Positions 23,679-35,100 are shown, counted from the stretch's first letter. The stretch: DNA of 64,000 nucleotides from Dreissena polymorpha (GCF_020536995.1 NC_068367.1:67467192-67531191); one strand, 5' to 3'. Notes: generated from the letters alone by a model not told the origin. Made by a program: numbers and translations.

Positions 23679-24096
23679 ATGTATATATTTTTGTTGTCAG
23701 AATATCTTGCATAGTGGTGATTTTTTGTGTAAATTAGTGTAAATAAGTACTGCATTTGTGCCTATTACATTTTCTACAACATTTATTGCCAATAATGCAA
23801 AGCTAATTATTTTAATAAATAACTGATCACAGGGACTGGGTAATAGTAAAGAACACAGGGACTTGGCAAACACGCGAACCGGTGAAACTTTCTGGTTTTG
23901 TATAAAAACAAATCATTATCAAAATATATATATATATTTGTGGTTTTTCTAACAATAGCGCAGACTTTTGCTGTTCGAGCTTGGTTGACGCGTATTTTCT
24001 TCAATTTTACAAGACAACAGCGATTACACGGTTTATTGATAACCGTTACACTACAGTCACTTATTAATAACTTAGTTAGAAGGTGATTTTTCAAGC
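23679..24096. other. AT-rich DNA with a short (TA) run
   Basis: A TA run lies near 23,925. Opposed frames of 62 and 95 codons overlap and neither shows a recognised domain. Confidence 0.35.
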
Positions 24097-24168
24097 GGTT
24101 CCGTAGTGTAGTGGTTACACGCTCGCTTTACATGTGAGAGGCCCAAGGTTCGAGCCCCAGTAGAATCA
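24097..24168 (+). tRNA. tRNA-Val(TAC)-like sequence, probably pseudogene
   Basis: Starts GGTTCCGTAGTGTAGTGGTT, typical of tRNA-Val. The anticodon stem CTCGC/GTGAG closes a 7-base loop TTTACAT with anticodon TAC. The T loop TTCGAGC is present, but its stem (CAAGG/CCCAG) has two mismatches, and the acceptor stem (GGTTCCG/TAGAATC) is weak. Box A and box B are still recognisable. I favour a decayed copy over a working gene. Confidence 0.6.
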
Positions 24169-24169
24169 A

Positions 24170-24545
24170 ATTATTGTATCTGTGTTCTATGTTAACTTTT
24201 TGTTTTGATGTAGACATTTTAGTTAAATAAATATGCTGTTTTATTGTAACCATTTTTTGTTTTTTATTATGCCCATGAAATATATGTGTGAGAGGGTGAG
24301 GGCAGGGGGTCGTAAACACATTAAAACTTTACAGTGTTTTCATATCAATGAGTACTCAACCCCTATCGTAAATGACCAACGTAAGAATAAGTTCAGAATC
24401 ATCGTCCATTGAAGTTGAGAAAAATATGAAATTACGCTTACAAGATGAAGCAGATTTTTTAAAACCTACACAGTTCTGTTCCATTAATGAAAAATGCACA
24501 CGGATGCCAGTAAAAAAAGGAAACCAATGTAAATTAAATGAACTA
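24170..24545. other. Intergenic DNA
   Basis: No supported gene. Two minus-strand frames of 63 and 73 codons lack motifs. Confidence 0.35.
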
Positions 24546-24662
24546 TGAAATATTTGGGGGTTACAACACAAAATCATAGATAATGGTTATTTGGGAGTTA
24601 TAACACAACATCATAGATAATGGTTATTTGGGGGTTATAACACAAAATCATAGATAATTGTT
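24546..24662. repeat. ~38-bp tandem repeat, three copies
   Basis: Three head-to-tail copies of a unit holding TTGGGGGTTATAACACAAAA and ATCATAGATAATGG, with few differences. Confidence 0.85.
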
Positions 24663-24901
24663 TTACCAGCATCTTTTTCTATTTTGTTAAAAATAATCGG
24701 CCAATATATTAATATTTACAGTAGAAAAAAATCGTACCAGGTAACTTCATTAAGTGCCTTTTACACTGAAATTCCCGACGCCCATTGATGCTTTGTTGCA
24801 TCAATACTTATCTTGTTCTCTTTTAAAACATCTCCAGTGTTTGTTTAACCTATAGTTAATTTCATACAATTAGTTTTGAATTGTCAAGGGATATTATATT
24901 G

Positions 24902-26285
24902 CAGCGTCGTAGCCAGGCTGAGGCACACCGAGCAGTTGCCTCGGCTAAAATGTGCAGAGATTACAAGGAAAGAAAGGAAAAATTATGTCAAAGAATAAAA
25001 TCTATATAAGAAATTTAGGCGATTTAATTAATTTTAGGCACTATGATATTCACAAACAAATATTGTCATTTAGTACAATTGGTTCATGTTGAGGCAGATA
25101 TTTATTTCAATTTAATAACTTCAAAATGATTTGAAAAACCGTATATTAAACAAAGCGTCGCACTGTACACTTCGATGCTATAATCATGGTGGACATTGGA
25201 ACGTATCGAACTAGAATCGGTTGTTTAAGGCCAGGTCTGGGTCCATTTTGGACGTAGACACACTTCGGGTGGTTGGCGTTTTCGACTTTATTGATATTAT
25301 CCTCTTTATGGCCGGCGTCGAGTTAAATCCGGGACCGTTTCAGGTGGTAAGAATATTTGTTTACATTGAAGTTTTCAAATTATGATATCCCGCGTATTAA
25401 ACTTTTTTTGATATATAAAGAAGTTCAAGTCTTTTCTTTTTATAGTCGATGTAGTTGATGATAGAACTGACAGAAAATGATCACGCAGTGCTTAAACAAA
25501 ATTTTACACAAGACAATTGAAAAAATGGCCAGAAACTTTATTGATTTAAGTTAAATATTTGTACTCCTCATGATAATCAATATGTCCCTGTGACGCGATT
25601 GGTAACGCGTCAGACTCTGGATCCATTGTCCACTAGTACCGGTATATTGTCACTGCGTTGGTAAGAGCCCTGTGTTGCTTTTAAGCTCTAAATGGAAAAA
25701 AATTGCCCATGAATTATTTCACGGTGAACTTGTCTGAACTTAAACAGCAAGTTTGCGGAAGCTGATTTGATGTAATCTCAAAAATAAAATTTATAATCAC
25801 ACTCATAACGAACAATATCTAAAGTAAACATAATGTTATTATATAGAAGCATGTCAATAGCTGTGCTGCCTATGCAGTTTGCAATGCTTGTTTTTGGTGC
25901 TGTGCGTCTATAGGCTTACGTCTAAAATCTACTTATTTATAATAAAAGAACCGTAAGATGGATATTCTGAGTTGATTTTAATCCTAACTTCGTTTCCATT
26001 TAGGATGAGTTATCCATGGCACTTCTTCCAGATAAGTTGTCAGGAAGTCATTAAACTTGTAGCAGATTTTTTTGGTTAACTTTATTGATACTAAACTGTC
26101 ATAGGTAGCGTCCACGATTCCGATAATTTAGGTATAAAATGTGGTTTTAAATGGCCTTTCAAATGCACCAGAGACGTTCTAGGTATAAACAAATTTCAAG
26201 GGAGGGGGGGGGCATGCACCCGGAACCCCATAGATTGACCTTACATACTGCCTCGGCTAAAATTTGGGTCTGGCTACGCCACTGA
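24902..26285. mobile_element. hAT-like non-autonomous element
   Basis: The left end CAGCGTCGTAGCCAGG and the right end read inward CAGTGGCGTAGCCAGA are inverted repeats. Both are followed a short way in by the inverted block GCCTCGGCTAAAAT. CAG-ends with GTAGCCAG are typical of hAT elements in invertebrates. I could not find an 8-bp target duplication. The interior holds a short 2A-like coding stretch (25,308-25,337). The inverted duplication of this window begins inside the element at about 25,533. Confidence 0.55.
25308..25337 (+). other. 2A-like peptide coding motif
   Basis: One frame reads IDIILFMAGVELNPGP up to this point; GVELNPGP matches the ribosome-skipping 2A consensus D-V/I-E-x-N-P-G-P except for the Asp, which is Gly/Ala here. 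The frame upstream stays open through VDTLRVVGVFDF. Such peptides are known at the N-termini of some non-LTR retrotransposon proteins and of some invertebrate immune-type proteins. No long ORF follows; a GT donor-like site lies just after (CAGGTGGTAAG). Confidence 0.5.
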
Positions 26286-27055
26286 TTGAATACATTTTGT
26301 ATTAAGAAATACGATTCTTAGATCCGCGCACATATTGGATTTTAAAAGGAAATGTTTAGCATGCGTTTAAAAGTAATCAGAACCGTGACTTTGACTTTTG
26401 ATTTCCATATTCGATATATTTCGAAACAATTTTCAATTGACAATAAACACCACATATTTTTTAACAATATGTGTAATTAAAGCATGGTATAACTTATTCA
26501 ATTTGTATTATAACAAATATTACTAGGCACCGCTGACAATCGGATTGGTTTTAATTGCGTGTTTTATACGGATGTTAAAGGAATCTTTTCACGGTTTGGT
26601 TAATTGACAAAATTGAAAAAAGTTGTTTCAGATTCGCAAATTTTCGTTTTAGTTATGATATTTGTGAGGAAACAGTATAACTGAACATTTACCATGGTCT
26701 AATATAGCTAATTTATCCCACTTTTACAGCGAATTCGGTTGATTAAAGCCCCGTTGATTAAATTTCATCTATAATCAACGGCAAGGCTATAATCAATGGC
26801 ACGAAATGACGTCATCAACTGCCGAACCGGGACTACTTTTCCCACGCACCTCGTCACCTGTATTTGCCAAGTGCATCAATAATAAAAACACTCAAAAGTT
26901 TGTCAATCTTAATGACCTTAAAACAAAGAAAAGTAGCAAAAAAAACGTGTTTTTTTTGTCATTTATTTTTATTAAAACCTCTAGTATTAGGTAAATTTAA
27001 CACTTTGCAAATAGGTTCTGTTGTTGTAGCTCCCCTTTGAAGAAGTCAGTTCGAG

Positions 27056-27440
27056 TTGCTCCCCTTTGACCGTAGAAAACAATCGTCTGGACCAAGAAAT
27101 CCTGTGTTAATTTACAAGCTGTACTCGGATATGTGTCCATCTGATTTTTCTTCAAAGCATCTTTCCAACCTGGCAATACGCACAAATGACACTGCATCCC
27201 AGTGGTTCTTGCGTCAACCATTGGGTGTCAACAAGCTAGGTCAGATGCTGAAGGCCATGGCAAAAGACACCGGCTTCTCAAGCACAAGAGAATAACGAAC
27301 CACTCAGTTCGCAAATTCCTGGTCAAAAAACTTCGAAATGCAAACATTCCACCCACTGAAACCATGGCCATAACAGGGCAAAAAATGTCCAGTCCATAAC
27401 CAATTATTCCAACATATCTGTTGAACAGCAGCAAAAGTGT
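27056..27440 (+). pseudogene. Crypton-type tyrosine recombinase fragment
   Basis: Tyrosine recombinases of Cryptons (and the host-domesticated KCTD1/ZMYM/QRICH1-type DUF3504 domains) cut and join DNA through a tyrosine. Here one frame reads YKLYSDMCPSDF and WFLRQPLGVNKLGQMLKAMA. A second frame continues NHSVRKFLVKKLRNANIPPT and AITGQK. A third would supply the ITNYSN stretch with the candidate catalytic Tyr near 27,410. The H-x-x-R box (HSVR) is visible; the usual GH of the next box is GQ. At least two frame changes separate the boxes and the N-terminal half is absent, so this is a dead C-terminal remnant. Confidence 0.75.
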
Positions 27441-28100
27441 TCATTCTTGCTCAGTCCAGTAAATGTAACAATCCAACAGATACCTCTTGTTCACCTTCAT
27501 GCACCGAAACTATGGCCGAAATGCAGCCTAGACCACCACTGTCTACCGTCGAACAAGTTGATCTTGAATGTTCGCCCCACCAAGTCACTTCACCAGCAAA
27601 TGTCTTTCTCTAGTTCGAACAACTTTGCCTCACAATTCTTTGGTGCCACTTTCAACATTCAAAATGTATATAATTAGCTTTAATCCAAGTAATCTTTGTT
27701 ATTTCGTCCCGAAAAAACCATATTATAACAAAGAAGCAAATATTGTGCACCTCGTGATCGACTTGATGGTTTGTTATCGAAAGTGAATTGTGTGTGGTGT
27801 TAGGCTACGTTGTAAACAAATGTAGTTCCTTGTATATAACAACTTAATGTCATATTGATATCATAAAACTTTAAGATTTGCAATTCAATATGATTAAAAT
27901 TGTAATTAATAACCCTCGACACTTTGTTACAGAACGATATTCTGATTTAAAGAAAGATTATTTGATCAGCGGTTATTTTTGGAACGCGGAGTAATACACT
28001 CGCCTTGGTTACACTACAGTCATTATCAAGTACGACAAAACACTCATGAAAACTTATTTTGTTTAAATAAAAAAAGTTTACTGAATAAAAAGTGGGATAA

Positions 28101-28247
28101 ATAGAATAATAGGTCAGTGTTGATTATAGATTCAGGTTTATCATGCTCGGCACGAAACGAAAAAGCACTCGCCAAGGCTCGTGCTTTTTGTTTTCTAAGC
28201 CTCGCATGATAAACCTGATCTATAATCAACACTAACCTATTATTCTC
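28101..28247. repeat. Large hairpin at the end of the Crypton-bearing insertion
   Basis: Arms AGAATAATAGGT-AGTGTTGA and TATAGAT-CAGGTTTATCATG pair with their complements on the far side. An inner hairpin (AAAAGCACTCGCC, GGCTCGTGCTTTTT) fills the loop. No coding. Confidence 0.75.
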
Positions 28248-28408
28248 TATATATGCGTCTTTTGACGATTCAAAAACCTAAAAATTATAAAGCGTTGCGA
28301 CGCGAAACGATTGAATAATTTGGAGAGTTTCTGTTGTTGTCGTTAAATTTTGTGAAACTACGAAGATTGCTCATATAATGCATAAAATACCCCTTATCAA
28401 GTATGCTT

Positions 28409-28496
28409 GGCAGAATAGCCGAGCGGGCTAATGCGTTTTTACTCCAGGTTACTCCAGGACTCCGGGGGTCACTGGTTCGAGTCCAGCTGCGGCTAC
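28409..28496 (+). other. tRNA-like sequence inside the MITE, left arm
   Basis: ATAGCCGAGCGGGCTAATGCG looks like the 5' part of a Leu/Ser-type tRNA (box A). CTGGTTCGAGTCCAG is an intact T arm (box B). The middle holds a 10-bp duplication (TTACTCCAGG twice, nearly) and no clear anticodon stem. This is a tRNA-derived relic carried by the MITE; the same sequence is at 61,343-61,430 (-). Confidence 0.6.
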
Positions 28497-28764
28497 TTTT
28501 TTTGCCTTTTTTAAATTTTATTCTTGATTTTTTACTGGAGCTTTTAAGATCCAATGTTTACATTTATCAATATAAAGCATTAATGACTTATTTCAAAACA
28601 TGCCAAAACTGTGAAAAGGCCCCTTTAAGGCAAAATATAGTTTTGTGTATCAGCGGGTACCATGCTAGATGTGTTCAATGTCTGAGTAGAGGTTTGCAGT
28701 TCATGTGGATTTAAAACATCTTACAATTGGTAAAAAATTGTTTCATATTTTAACAAAACAAGTC

Positions 28765-28838
28765 TGGCCAGTGTGGGGATCGAACCCACGGCCTTCGCGA
28801 TATTAGCACGACGCTCTATCCAACTGAGCTAACCGCCT
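28765..28838 (-). tRNA. tRNA-Ile(AAT)-like copy, left arm, acceptor stem damaged
   Basis: Partner of the intact gene at 60,998. The anticodon loop CTAATAT keeps AAT, and the T arm GTGGG-TTCGATC-CCCAC is perfect. The 5' acceptor strand has lost a base and changed (AGGCGGT for GGCCGGT), breaking two pairs. The damage could be real decay or base-call error. Confidence 0.75.
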
Positions 28839-29228
28839 GCTGATCGTTTGAAAATTTGCACAAAAAGTCATTCTTATAGCTTGGGTTTATTTTAAGACAC
28901 TGGAACTGAGTAATTGCAAATTTATTCCTATTATAGTTATAATTAGCCCTTCAAATAAATTGTCAGTATAATACACGTGTGTCTACTTTTTGTGGATTTA
29001 GACATTTAGGCGCTGGATGGCAATGTTTTATTTATTTATTTATTATTTTTTGTTTAGTTACCCGTTGTTTATTATAATGCATATCCTCGATTACCGTAAA
29101 TTCGCGACCTTAATATTCGATATTTAAATAATAACAAATAAATAACAACGATAAGAAACACTATCCTTTTAAAAATAAATTCATCCCTCGCCGATCTGTT
29201 CCCATAATAAATTCATACAATGTTTTAA

Positions 29229-30074
29229 GGTAGTAGCACCTCTAATGATTTCCCGCCGATTTCTTCGAAGGTTGAAGAGCCTACTATTAGGTGCCGTAGC
29301 CTAGTGGTTAAGGCGAATAGACTAGAAATCTTTTGGGATATTCCCGCGCAGGTTCGAATCCTGCCGACGACGTATACTTTTTTGCGACGCGTTTATTTAT
29401 TTTCTAACGTAATTTGATTTAATGGCATATAAGCTATATTTATTGTTAAATATGTTGCAATTTTTATGCACATTTTTCATTATTAAAATTAAAACAACGT
29501 TATGGCGAAATTGGGTGATTTACTGTTGAAAATACGAACCATGCATGTTGCATTTTATTTTTATTTCAAAAAGTAAACGGTAAATCTGTCTAGTTCTTGG
29601 TATTTTTGCTGCATATAGTGTTTCTATCAAAAACTAAGTTTAAATATGACTTAAATGATACTATTTTGAATTTTATGACACTTTGTTTTTAACCGACCCA
29701 ATTTTTACTTGGCTGAAATCACTTACATTTCATGGTGCTCTTCCATAGATAAAAATTTGTAAAAAATAAATGTCTGTAACAGAATACTTATTTCATCTTG
29801 TTAAACTTTAAACACCTTTACAGCATCTGTACACACCAACTGCATGCCCATATTTGGAAATTTGAATGAATTATGGAACTTTTATATACCCCAGGGGTGA
29901 AAATAAACTGGACAAAAGCCGAGCGTGGGGGTGGTTTTTAAAAAATCGGTATATTTTTTTAAAAAGCATGGAAAGCCTACCTACAAATTTGCATGTAGTT
30001 CAGTGAAATGATGCTGATTAAGAAAATAATTATTAGATTATATTTGGATATGTGCCCATTAGAGGTGCACTACC
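29229..30074. mobile_element. 846-bp TTAA-inserted element, left arm only
   Basis: TTAA flanks at 29225-29228 and 30075-30078. Inverted ends GGTAGTAGCACCTCTAATG and (inward from the right) GGTAGTGCACCTCTAATG. The other arm has a single TTAA at the empty site (about 60,603-60,612), which proves the insertion and its target duplication. It carries a tRNA-Ser-like sequence near its left end and no protein ORF. Confidence 0.9.
29291..29372 (+). tRNA. tRNA-Ser(AGA)-like sequence, probably pseudogene
   Basis: GTAGCCTAGTGGTTAAGGCG gives the D arm (box A). The loop CTAGAAA carries anticodon AGA, a long variable arm follows, and GCAGGTTCGAATCCTGC is a perfect T arm. The 3' acceptor CGACGAC is canonical for tRNA-Ser, but the 5' strand GTGCCGT no longer pairs with it and the anticodon stem has a mismatch. 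It rides inside the TTAA element. Confidence 0.65.
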
Positions 30075-30323
30075 TTAAATGCATTTAATGTCAATATTGC
30101 TGACACAAGTGTAATGCGTCAGCCATATTGTTTTACTACCATTGATTCGCGGGTATGACGTCATACATTAATTCATTGCATTGTAGACTAATTAGGCCGA
30201 GCAAACTTATTTTTAATAGTTTTAATTGGTTTCTGGTGCAAATGAAACATTTAAAAAAAAGTCAAACACAAATAATAATAAAATAGTAACATATGGACAG
30301 TGTAAATTGCATTGAAAAATCCA

Positions 30324-30614
30324 CTACTCTTCAATACAGTGTGGACAGAAGAATTTCTCCTTTCTCCTGACCACTCTGACATTGGTGCAGTAGCTTAAAT
30401 GGGTCCAATGCAGACATGGTCGACCATTTCTCACACTATCACACTGGGCCCATTTAGTAAAGATGAGTAAAGTTGCACCGGACACTTCCTGTGGTGTATA
30501 CAATTGCACACGCAGCATTTTTCCTCAATGGATTCATCATCAGAGCTAACGACTCCAGTTTCGCGAGAGGGGCCAGCTACAGGTTCATATTGTTTTTGTA
30601 TACACAGCATAAAC
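30324..30614 (-). pseudogene. PHD-finger-like protein tail, left-arm copy
   Basis: Reverse-complement partner of the open frame at 60,072-60,359. It retains the Cys/His pattern (KWAQCDS, PCLHWTHLSYC, FFCPHC) but has lost one T just after the first Cys cluster, so the frame breaks before LYTPQEVSGAT. The start is cut at the TA-flanked palindrome element at 30,617. Confidence 0.6.
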
Positions 30615-30616
30615 TA

Positions 30617-31180
30617 CGGTGGCATAAAGGGGACATAGGCAATATTTTATTTAACAGTCTTTATGACGTGCGCACGTCATAGCTATGACGTGCGCACGTC
30701 ATACAGTTGCATAAAGGGGGCATAGGCAATATTTTTTTTGACAGTGTCTATGACGTGCGCACGTCGTAGCTATGACGTGCGCACGTCATAGCTATGACGT
30801 GCGCACGCGATAGACATGACGTGCGCACGCGATAGACATGACGTGCGCACGTCATAGTTATGACCTGCGCACGTCAAGGCTATGACGTGCGCACGCGATA
30901 GCTATGACGTGCGCACGCCATAGTTATGACGTGCGCACGTCATAACTATGCGCCAAAGTTATGACGTGCGCACGTCATAACTATGACGTGCGCACGTCAT
31001 AGAAATAGTTAAATAATATAACATAGGAAATATTTTATTTAACTGTTTCTATGACGTGCGCACGTCATATCTATCGCGTGCGCACGTCATAGCCTTGACG
31101 TGCGCACGTCATAACTATGACGTGCGCACGTCATATAAATAGTGAAATAAAATATTTCCTATGTCCCCTTTATGCCGCCG
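30617..31180. mobile_element. TA-flanked element packed with 22-bp palindromic units, left arm
   Basis: About 40-bp inverted ends (CGGTGGCATAAAGGGGACAT at the left, CGGCGGCATAAAGGGGACAT inward from the right) are flanked by TA on each side, as in mariner-type insertions. Between them lie about 17 tandem units at ~22-bp steps with consensus TATGACGTGCGCACGTCATA, itself a perfect palindrome. Internal end-like blocks (CATAGGAAATATTTTATTTA) at 30,715 and 31,022 split the array. The unit holds TGACGTG, a bZIP/CREB-type half-site, twice. The array ends ~105 bp before LINE ORF1. Confidence 0.85.
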
Positions 31181-31287
31181 TAATACACTAAAAGGGCAAC
31201 ACACAATGTGTCAAACCTCCCACGCAAAAAATTAAAAAGTATACTTCCCCAAAAAGAACAATTTAGTAATAAAAAGTGCAATTAAAC

Positions 31288-32181
31288 ATGTCGTCTACTC
31301 GTCTCGAGAACACTACCCAACAGGAAGCGAAAGACAAGAAAAGTAAAACTGTGAATAACCAAAACAAAAGAAACAGAAACCAGATCAAGATGAACAAAAG
31401 GACAACACAATAATGAGTGAACTCAAAGAAATCAACAAAAAGCTAAGTAATGTCCTGACAAAAACAGCTATGAATTGAGAGATTTAGTAAAAGGCATTGT
31501 GAACCAACTGAAAGAACAGAACTCTTTGAAAAACGGAAGAAAACATTAAACTGTCAAAAGAAATCGAAGAAGTTAAAACACAGCTGAAAAATCGAGAAGA
31601 TGAGAATGAAAAGCTAAGAAAAAAGCCTAAAAACTCAAGAAAAAGCAAACGAATACAAATTCAATGACTTAGAACAATACAGTAAACGCAGCAACATTAA
31701 ATAGAAGGCATAAGAGATAAAAAAACGAAACAGCAATAGAAACAGCTGAGAAGGTACTCGAAACAATAAACCGCCATATTCCGGACATTAAACTGTGTCA
31801 TTCAGATATGACATCACTCATAGAATCGGACCTTTCGAATCTAAGAAGAATAGACCTATTATAGTAAAAATGATCTCGAGAATGAGAAAGACAGCTATTA
31901 TGCGTAACGCGAAAACATTACGAAAACAAAAGACCTATTTACGTCAACGACCACCTCACAAAGTTGAATGCACACGTATTTGCATGTGTAGAAACAAGCA
32001 GAAGGACATTGTAACGTCGACATGGACTCGAGATGGAAACATTTTCTACCGTGACGTGAACGAAATGGTCCACAAAGTCTCACAGGACCAATTTCGGTAC
32101 TGGTTAGAACTTCCTGGCCAAGCACCTAACAATCGCGCGACAGCGCCTATTGAGCGCTCTTATTTTTTTCATACAGTTTGA
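31288..32181 (+). pseudogene. LINE ORF1 (RNA-binding protein), left arm, frameshifted
   Basis: ORF1 proteins of L1/Tx1 elements coat the RNA as coiled-coil trimers. The start MSSTRLENTTQQEAKDKK is followed by a Lys/Glu/Asn-rich region, likely coiled coil (SELKEINKKLSNVL in a shifted frame). An RNA-recognition-like part follows with SKRSNIK and DITHRIGPFESKKNRPIIVK, then KTAIMRNAKTLRK. The C-terminal domain (DIVTSTWTRDGNIFYRD, YWLELPGQAPN) ends at 32,181. Several frame changes interrupt it; the last 128 codons (31,795-32,181) are open. It is preceded by the palindrome array. Confidence 0.8.
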
Positions 32182-35100
32182 TTGACACCGTCCAAGAAAA
32201 GTCATGAAATCCACGACCATTAGGAAAAGACCGAAAACGTAGGAATCTCAACACAGTTTGTTTATGTAAACGTATTAAGATGACCCATCAAGTTATATTA
32301 TCCCTGATCGATTAAACCTTTGCGGACGCTTAGCTTTCAAAACCATAAAAGCTATAAGCCTACTACTGGTATATTGCAATAACATTATGTACAGTTGTTT
32401 TGATGTCTTAAAAATACGTAAAATAGTGGGATTCTTAATTTTGTTGAACTAAAACTATATTCATACTACTGATATATTGCAATAAAATTATGTACAGTGG
32501 AATCGATTTTTTTTAAACGTAAAATATTGTATACATTAATTTGTTGAACAAATAGATCATAGTATAGATGAAAGAAATACATAGATGTTATTCTATTGTT
32601 ACACAGTTAAACTTCAAAGGTTTACTACTGGTATATTGCAATAACATTATGTACAGTTGTATCGATTTTATATAAAAACGAAACAAATTGGTATACATTA
32701 ATTTGTTGAACTAATAGATCAAAGTATAGTTGAGTGAAATACATAGATTTTATTCTATTGTTAGATAGTTAAACTTCAAAGATAGTCAACAATACTTTAA
32801 ACTCTAAGAAAAGAATGAAACTCAATTAATATTGTTACCAATGAACTTTGCAACATAAATAAATAATACACGCTATTTTTTTTCCTGTCGTACAAAGATA
32901 GATATACGGAGCTGTTCTATATCAATATATTTCTTAATATAAATACCGGAACAAAATATCTAGGTATTTTCGTTCTTCGACCCTAGAATGATTGGAAATG
33001 GAACACTTCAAACGTGCAACCCCTTAGATAAACCTAGCTTGAAGTAAGGTCATTCGATATAGGGGGAATGCTTTGAAGAAAAAACAACACATAAAACATT
33101 TTATGTGTATGCATATGTATGTATGTGTGTATATATGTATGTACACGTGTGTGTATGTATGTGCGTATGTATATATATGTATATATGCATGTATTTATAT
33201 ATGTGTATATATGTATGGATGTATGTATATGTGTGTATATATATATATATACATGTGTGTGTGTTTATGTGTGTGTATACATACATTTCTCGTCTAGTTG
33301 TTTATCTAGTACATTTTTTAGCATTTGCTCACATTTACGTTGATTTTACCAACAAACAATAAATATTTAAAAATTAAAATAATAAACGTATACTTTTTCC
33401 TCTGTTCTGCTCATAAAATGTAGTTTTTATGCTTTAATTCTCTTCAAAGAATATTTGAAGATACATTTGTTGATATTAACGTTTTTCTTTGTTTTCTTGC
33501 TGCTTGTTTGTGTACGTGAGTTCGCCAAAACAAATATACACCCTTATAGGGTATTGACGTTGTCTTCTTTGCTGTCCTTTTTCCGTGAGCCTGCAAAACG
33601 AATATTCGCTCTCGATTGTTCTGTGAACATATAGATTGTTATTGCGTTAGATGCTTTATTAATGGAATGTTTTACTTGTAAATAACAAGGCATTTTGCAA
33701 ATGCAGTTACATTAGGTATATTGACCTTGTACTGTGTAAAAGCCTTAAACTAAAAAAACAGGAGAGTTTTTGCAAATGCAGCTACATTAGGGTTTATTGA
33801 CCTATTTTTGTGAAAATTCCACAAACAATTAAATACGCCCTATAATTATGTTTTGTATACTTTAAAGTAGCACATTCACGGATATTTACTAAATAATGAT
33901 AAGAAGAAGATGTTTTCTTACCCGTATAAGACTGTTGTTATGAAGTAAATATAAACTTATCTCTAATCTAGGGGATTAATGTATTAGATAATGTTGTATC
34001 TTTATATGACAATCAATGCATATACCAACAATGCACATGTCATGTCTTTCCTTAGAAGATTTTTTTGAAGTTTTTCTTTCCTGCAGATGAAATTAGGCAA
34101 CTTAATTGCTACACTGGTTTTTGTTATATACATATATAGCATTGCTCTCTTTTGCTGCGTGGTGAAATTGCAAAATAAGTAAAGTTACCTAACCTGCAAA
34201 CACCTCTCATACTAAATGGATTACTTATAGAAATGGATACATTTAATTTTGATGTTAACATCCTGTCAACATTATTGGCATCATCCTGCAGATGAAATAA
34301 GGCAACTTAATTACTACTCTGTTTTTTGTTATATACATATATAGCATTGCTCTCTTTTGATGCGTGCTGAATTGCAAAATAAGTAAAGTTACATAACCTG
34401 CAAACAACTCTCATAATAAATGGATTGCTAATAGAAATGGATACATTTAATTTTGATGTTAACATCCTGTCAACATTATTGTCTTTTATTTGATAGTATA
34501 ACACTGTAAACGACGTGTTAGTGCACACGTTAAGTTTTCTTTATTGTCGTTTGTCTATACTATGTCATGTATAGTGTAGTAAACTAGAATATATAGTATA
34601 TGTCAAGTTTGTTTTTTCATTGATCGCTTACACAAGCGTTGTACAAACATGTAAAAGAATATATGTTTACTTCAAGTACAATCACACATGCATACTTCAT
34701 TAACTTTCAAACATTGACTAACTCAATGTTTTCTTTACTTTTTATTATATTTTGTTTTATGTTAACATCCTGTAAACATTATTATCTTTTATTTGATAGT
34801 ATTACACTGTAAACAACTTGTTAACCACACGCCAAGTTTTTTTTTGTCGTTGTCTATAATATATCATGTATAGTATACTAGCATATATAGTATTTGTCAG
34901 TTTTGTTTTCATTAGATCGCTTGTGCAAACATGTAAAAGAAATATTTTACTTCAAATACTCACAAAAACACCACGCATACTTCACTAACCTTCAAATATT
35001 GACCCACCCACTGTTTTCTTTACATTTTTTATTATATTTACATTACATGCACACAACACACGCAGCACACACACGTAAAAACACATGAGTCCCACACATA

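Larger units (their letters stand above)
26712..28248. mobile_element. Crypton-bearing insertion, present only in the left arm
   Basis: The partner arm has the uninterrupted site (GCTAATATATGCGTC), so this is a clean insertion polymorphism. The left end TTTATCCCACTTTT recurs inverted at about 28,087-28,100 (AAAAGTGGGATAAA). A 145-bp hairpin follows (28,101-28,247). The interior carries a tyrosine-recombinase fragment. Whether the hairpin belongs to the same element or is a second one is unclear. Confidence 0.65.
26579..28624. mobile_element. TTAA-flanked MITE (AGG-CTTTTCAC ends), left-arm copy, interrupted
   Basis: TTAA at 26575-26578 and 28625-28628. The left end AGGAATCTTTTCACGGTTTG and the right end read inward AGGGGCCTTTTCACAGTTTT are inverted repeats. 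The partner copy at 61,212-61,720 is 509 bp; this one is longer because a ~1.5-kb Crypton-bearing insertion sits inside it. It contains a tRNA-like sequence (28,409-28,496). Confidence 0.85.

Noticed and set aside
25585-25640. Sequence GCGATTGGTAACGCGTCAGA resembling the D arm of a tRNA-Trp or tRNA-Arg
   Set aside because: No matching T arm, acceptor stem or clear anticodon stem follows.
30660-31135. CRISPR-like palindromic repeat array
   Set aside because: No unique spacers between units; the array is enclosed by transposon-type inverted ends.
33073-33362. Several 60-85-codon Tyr/Cys/Met- or Thr/His-rich frames on both strands (also at 57,156-57,568)
   Set aside because: They follow the TGTA/TATG microsatellite in every frame; low-complexity artefacts.
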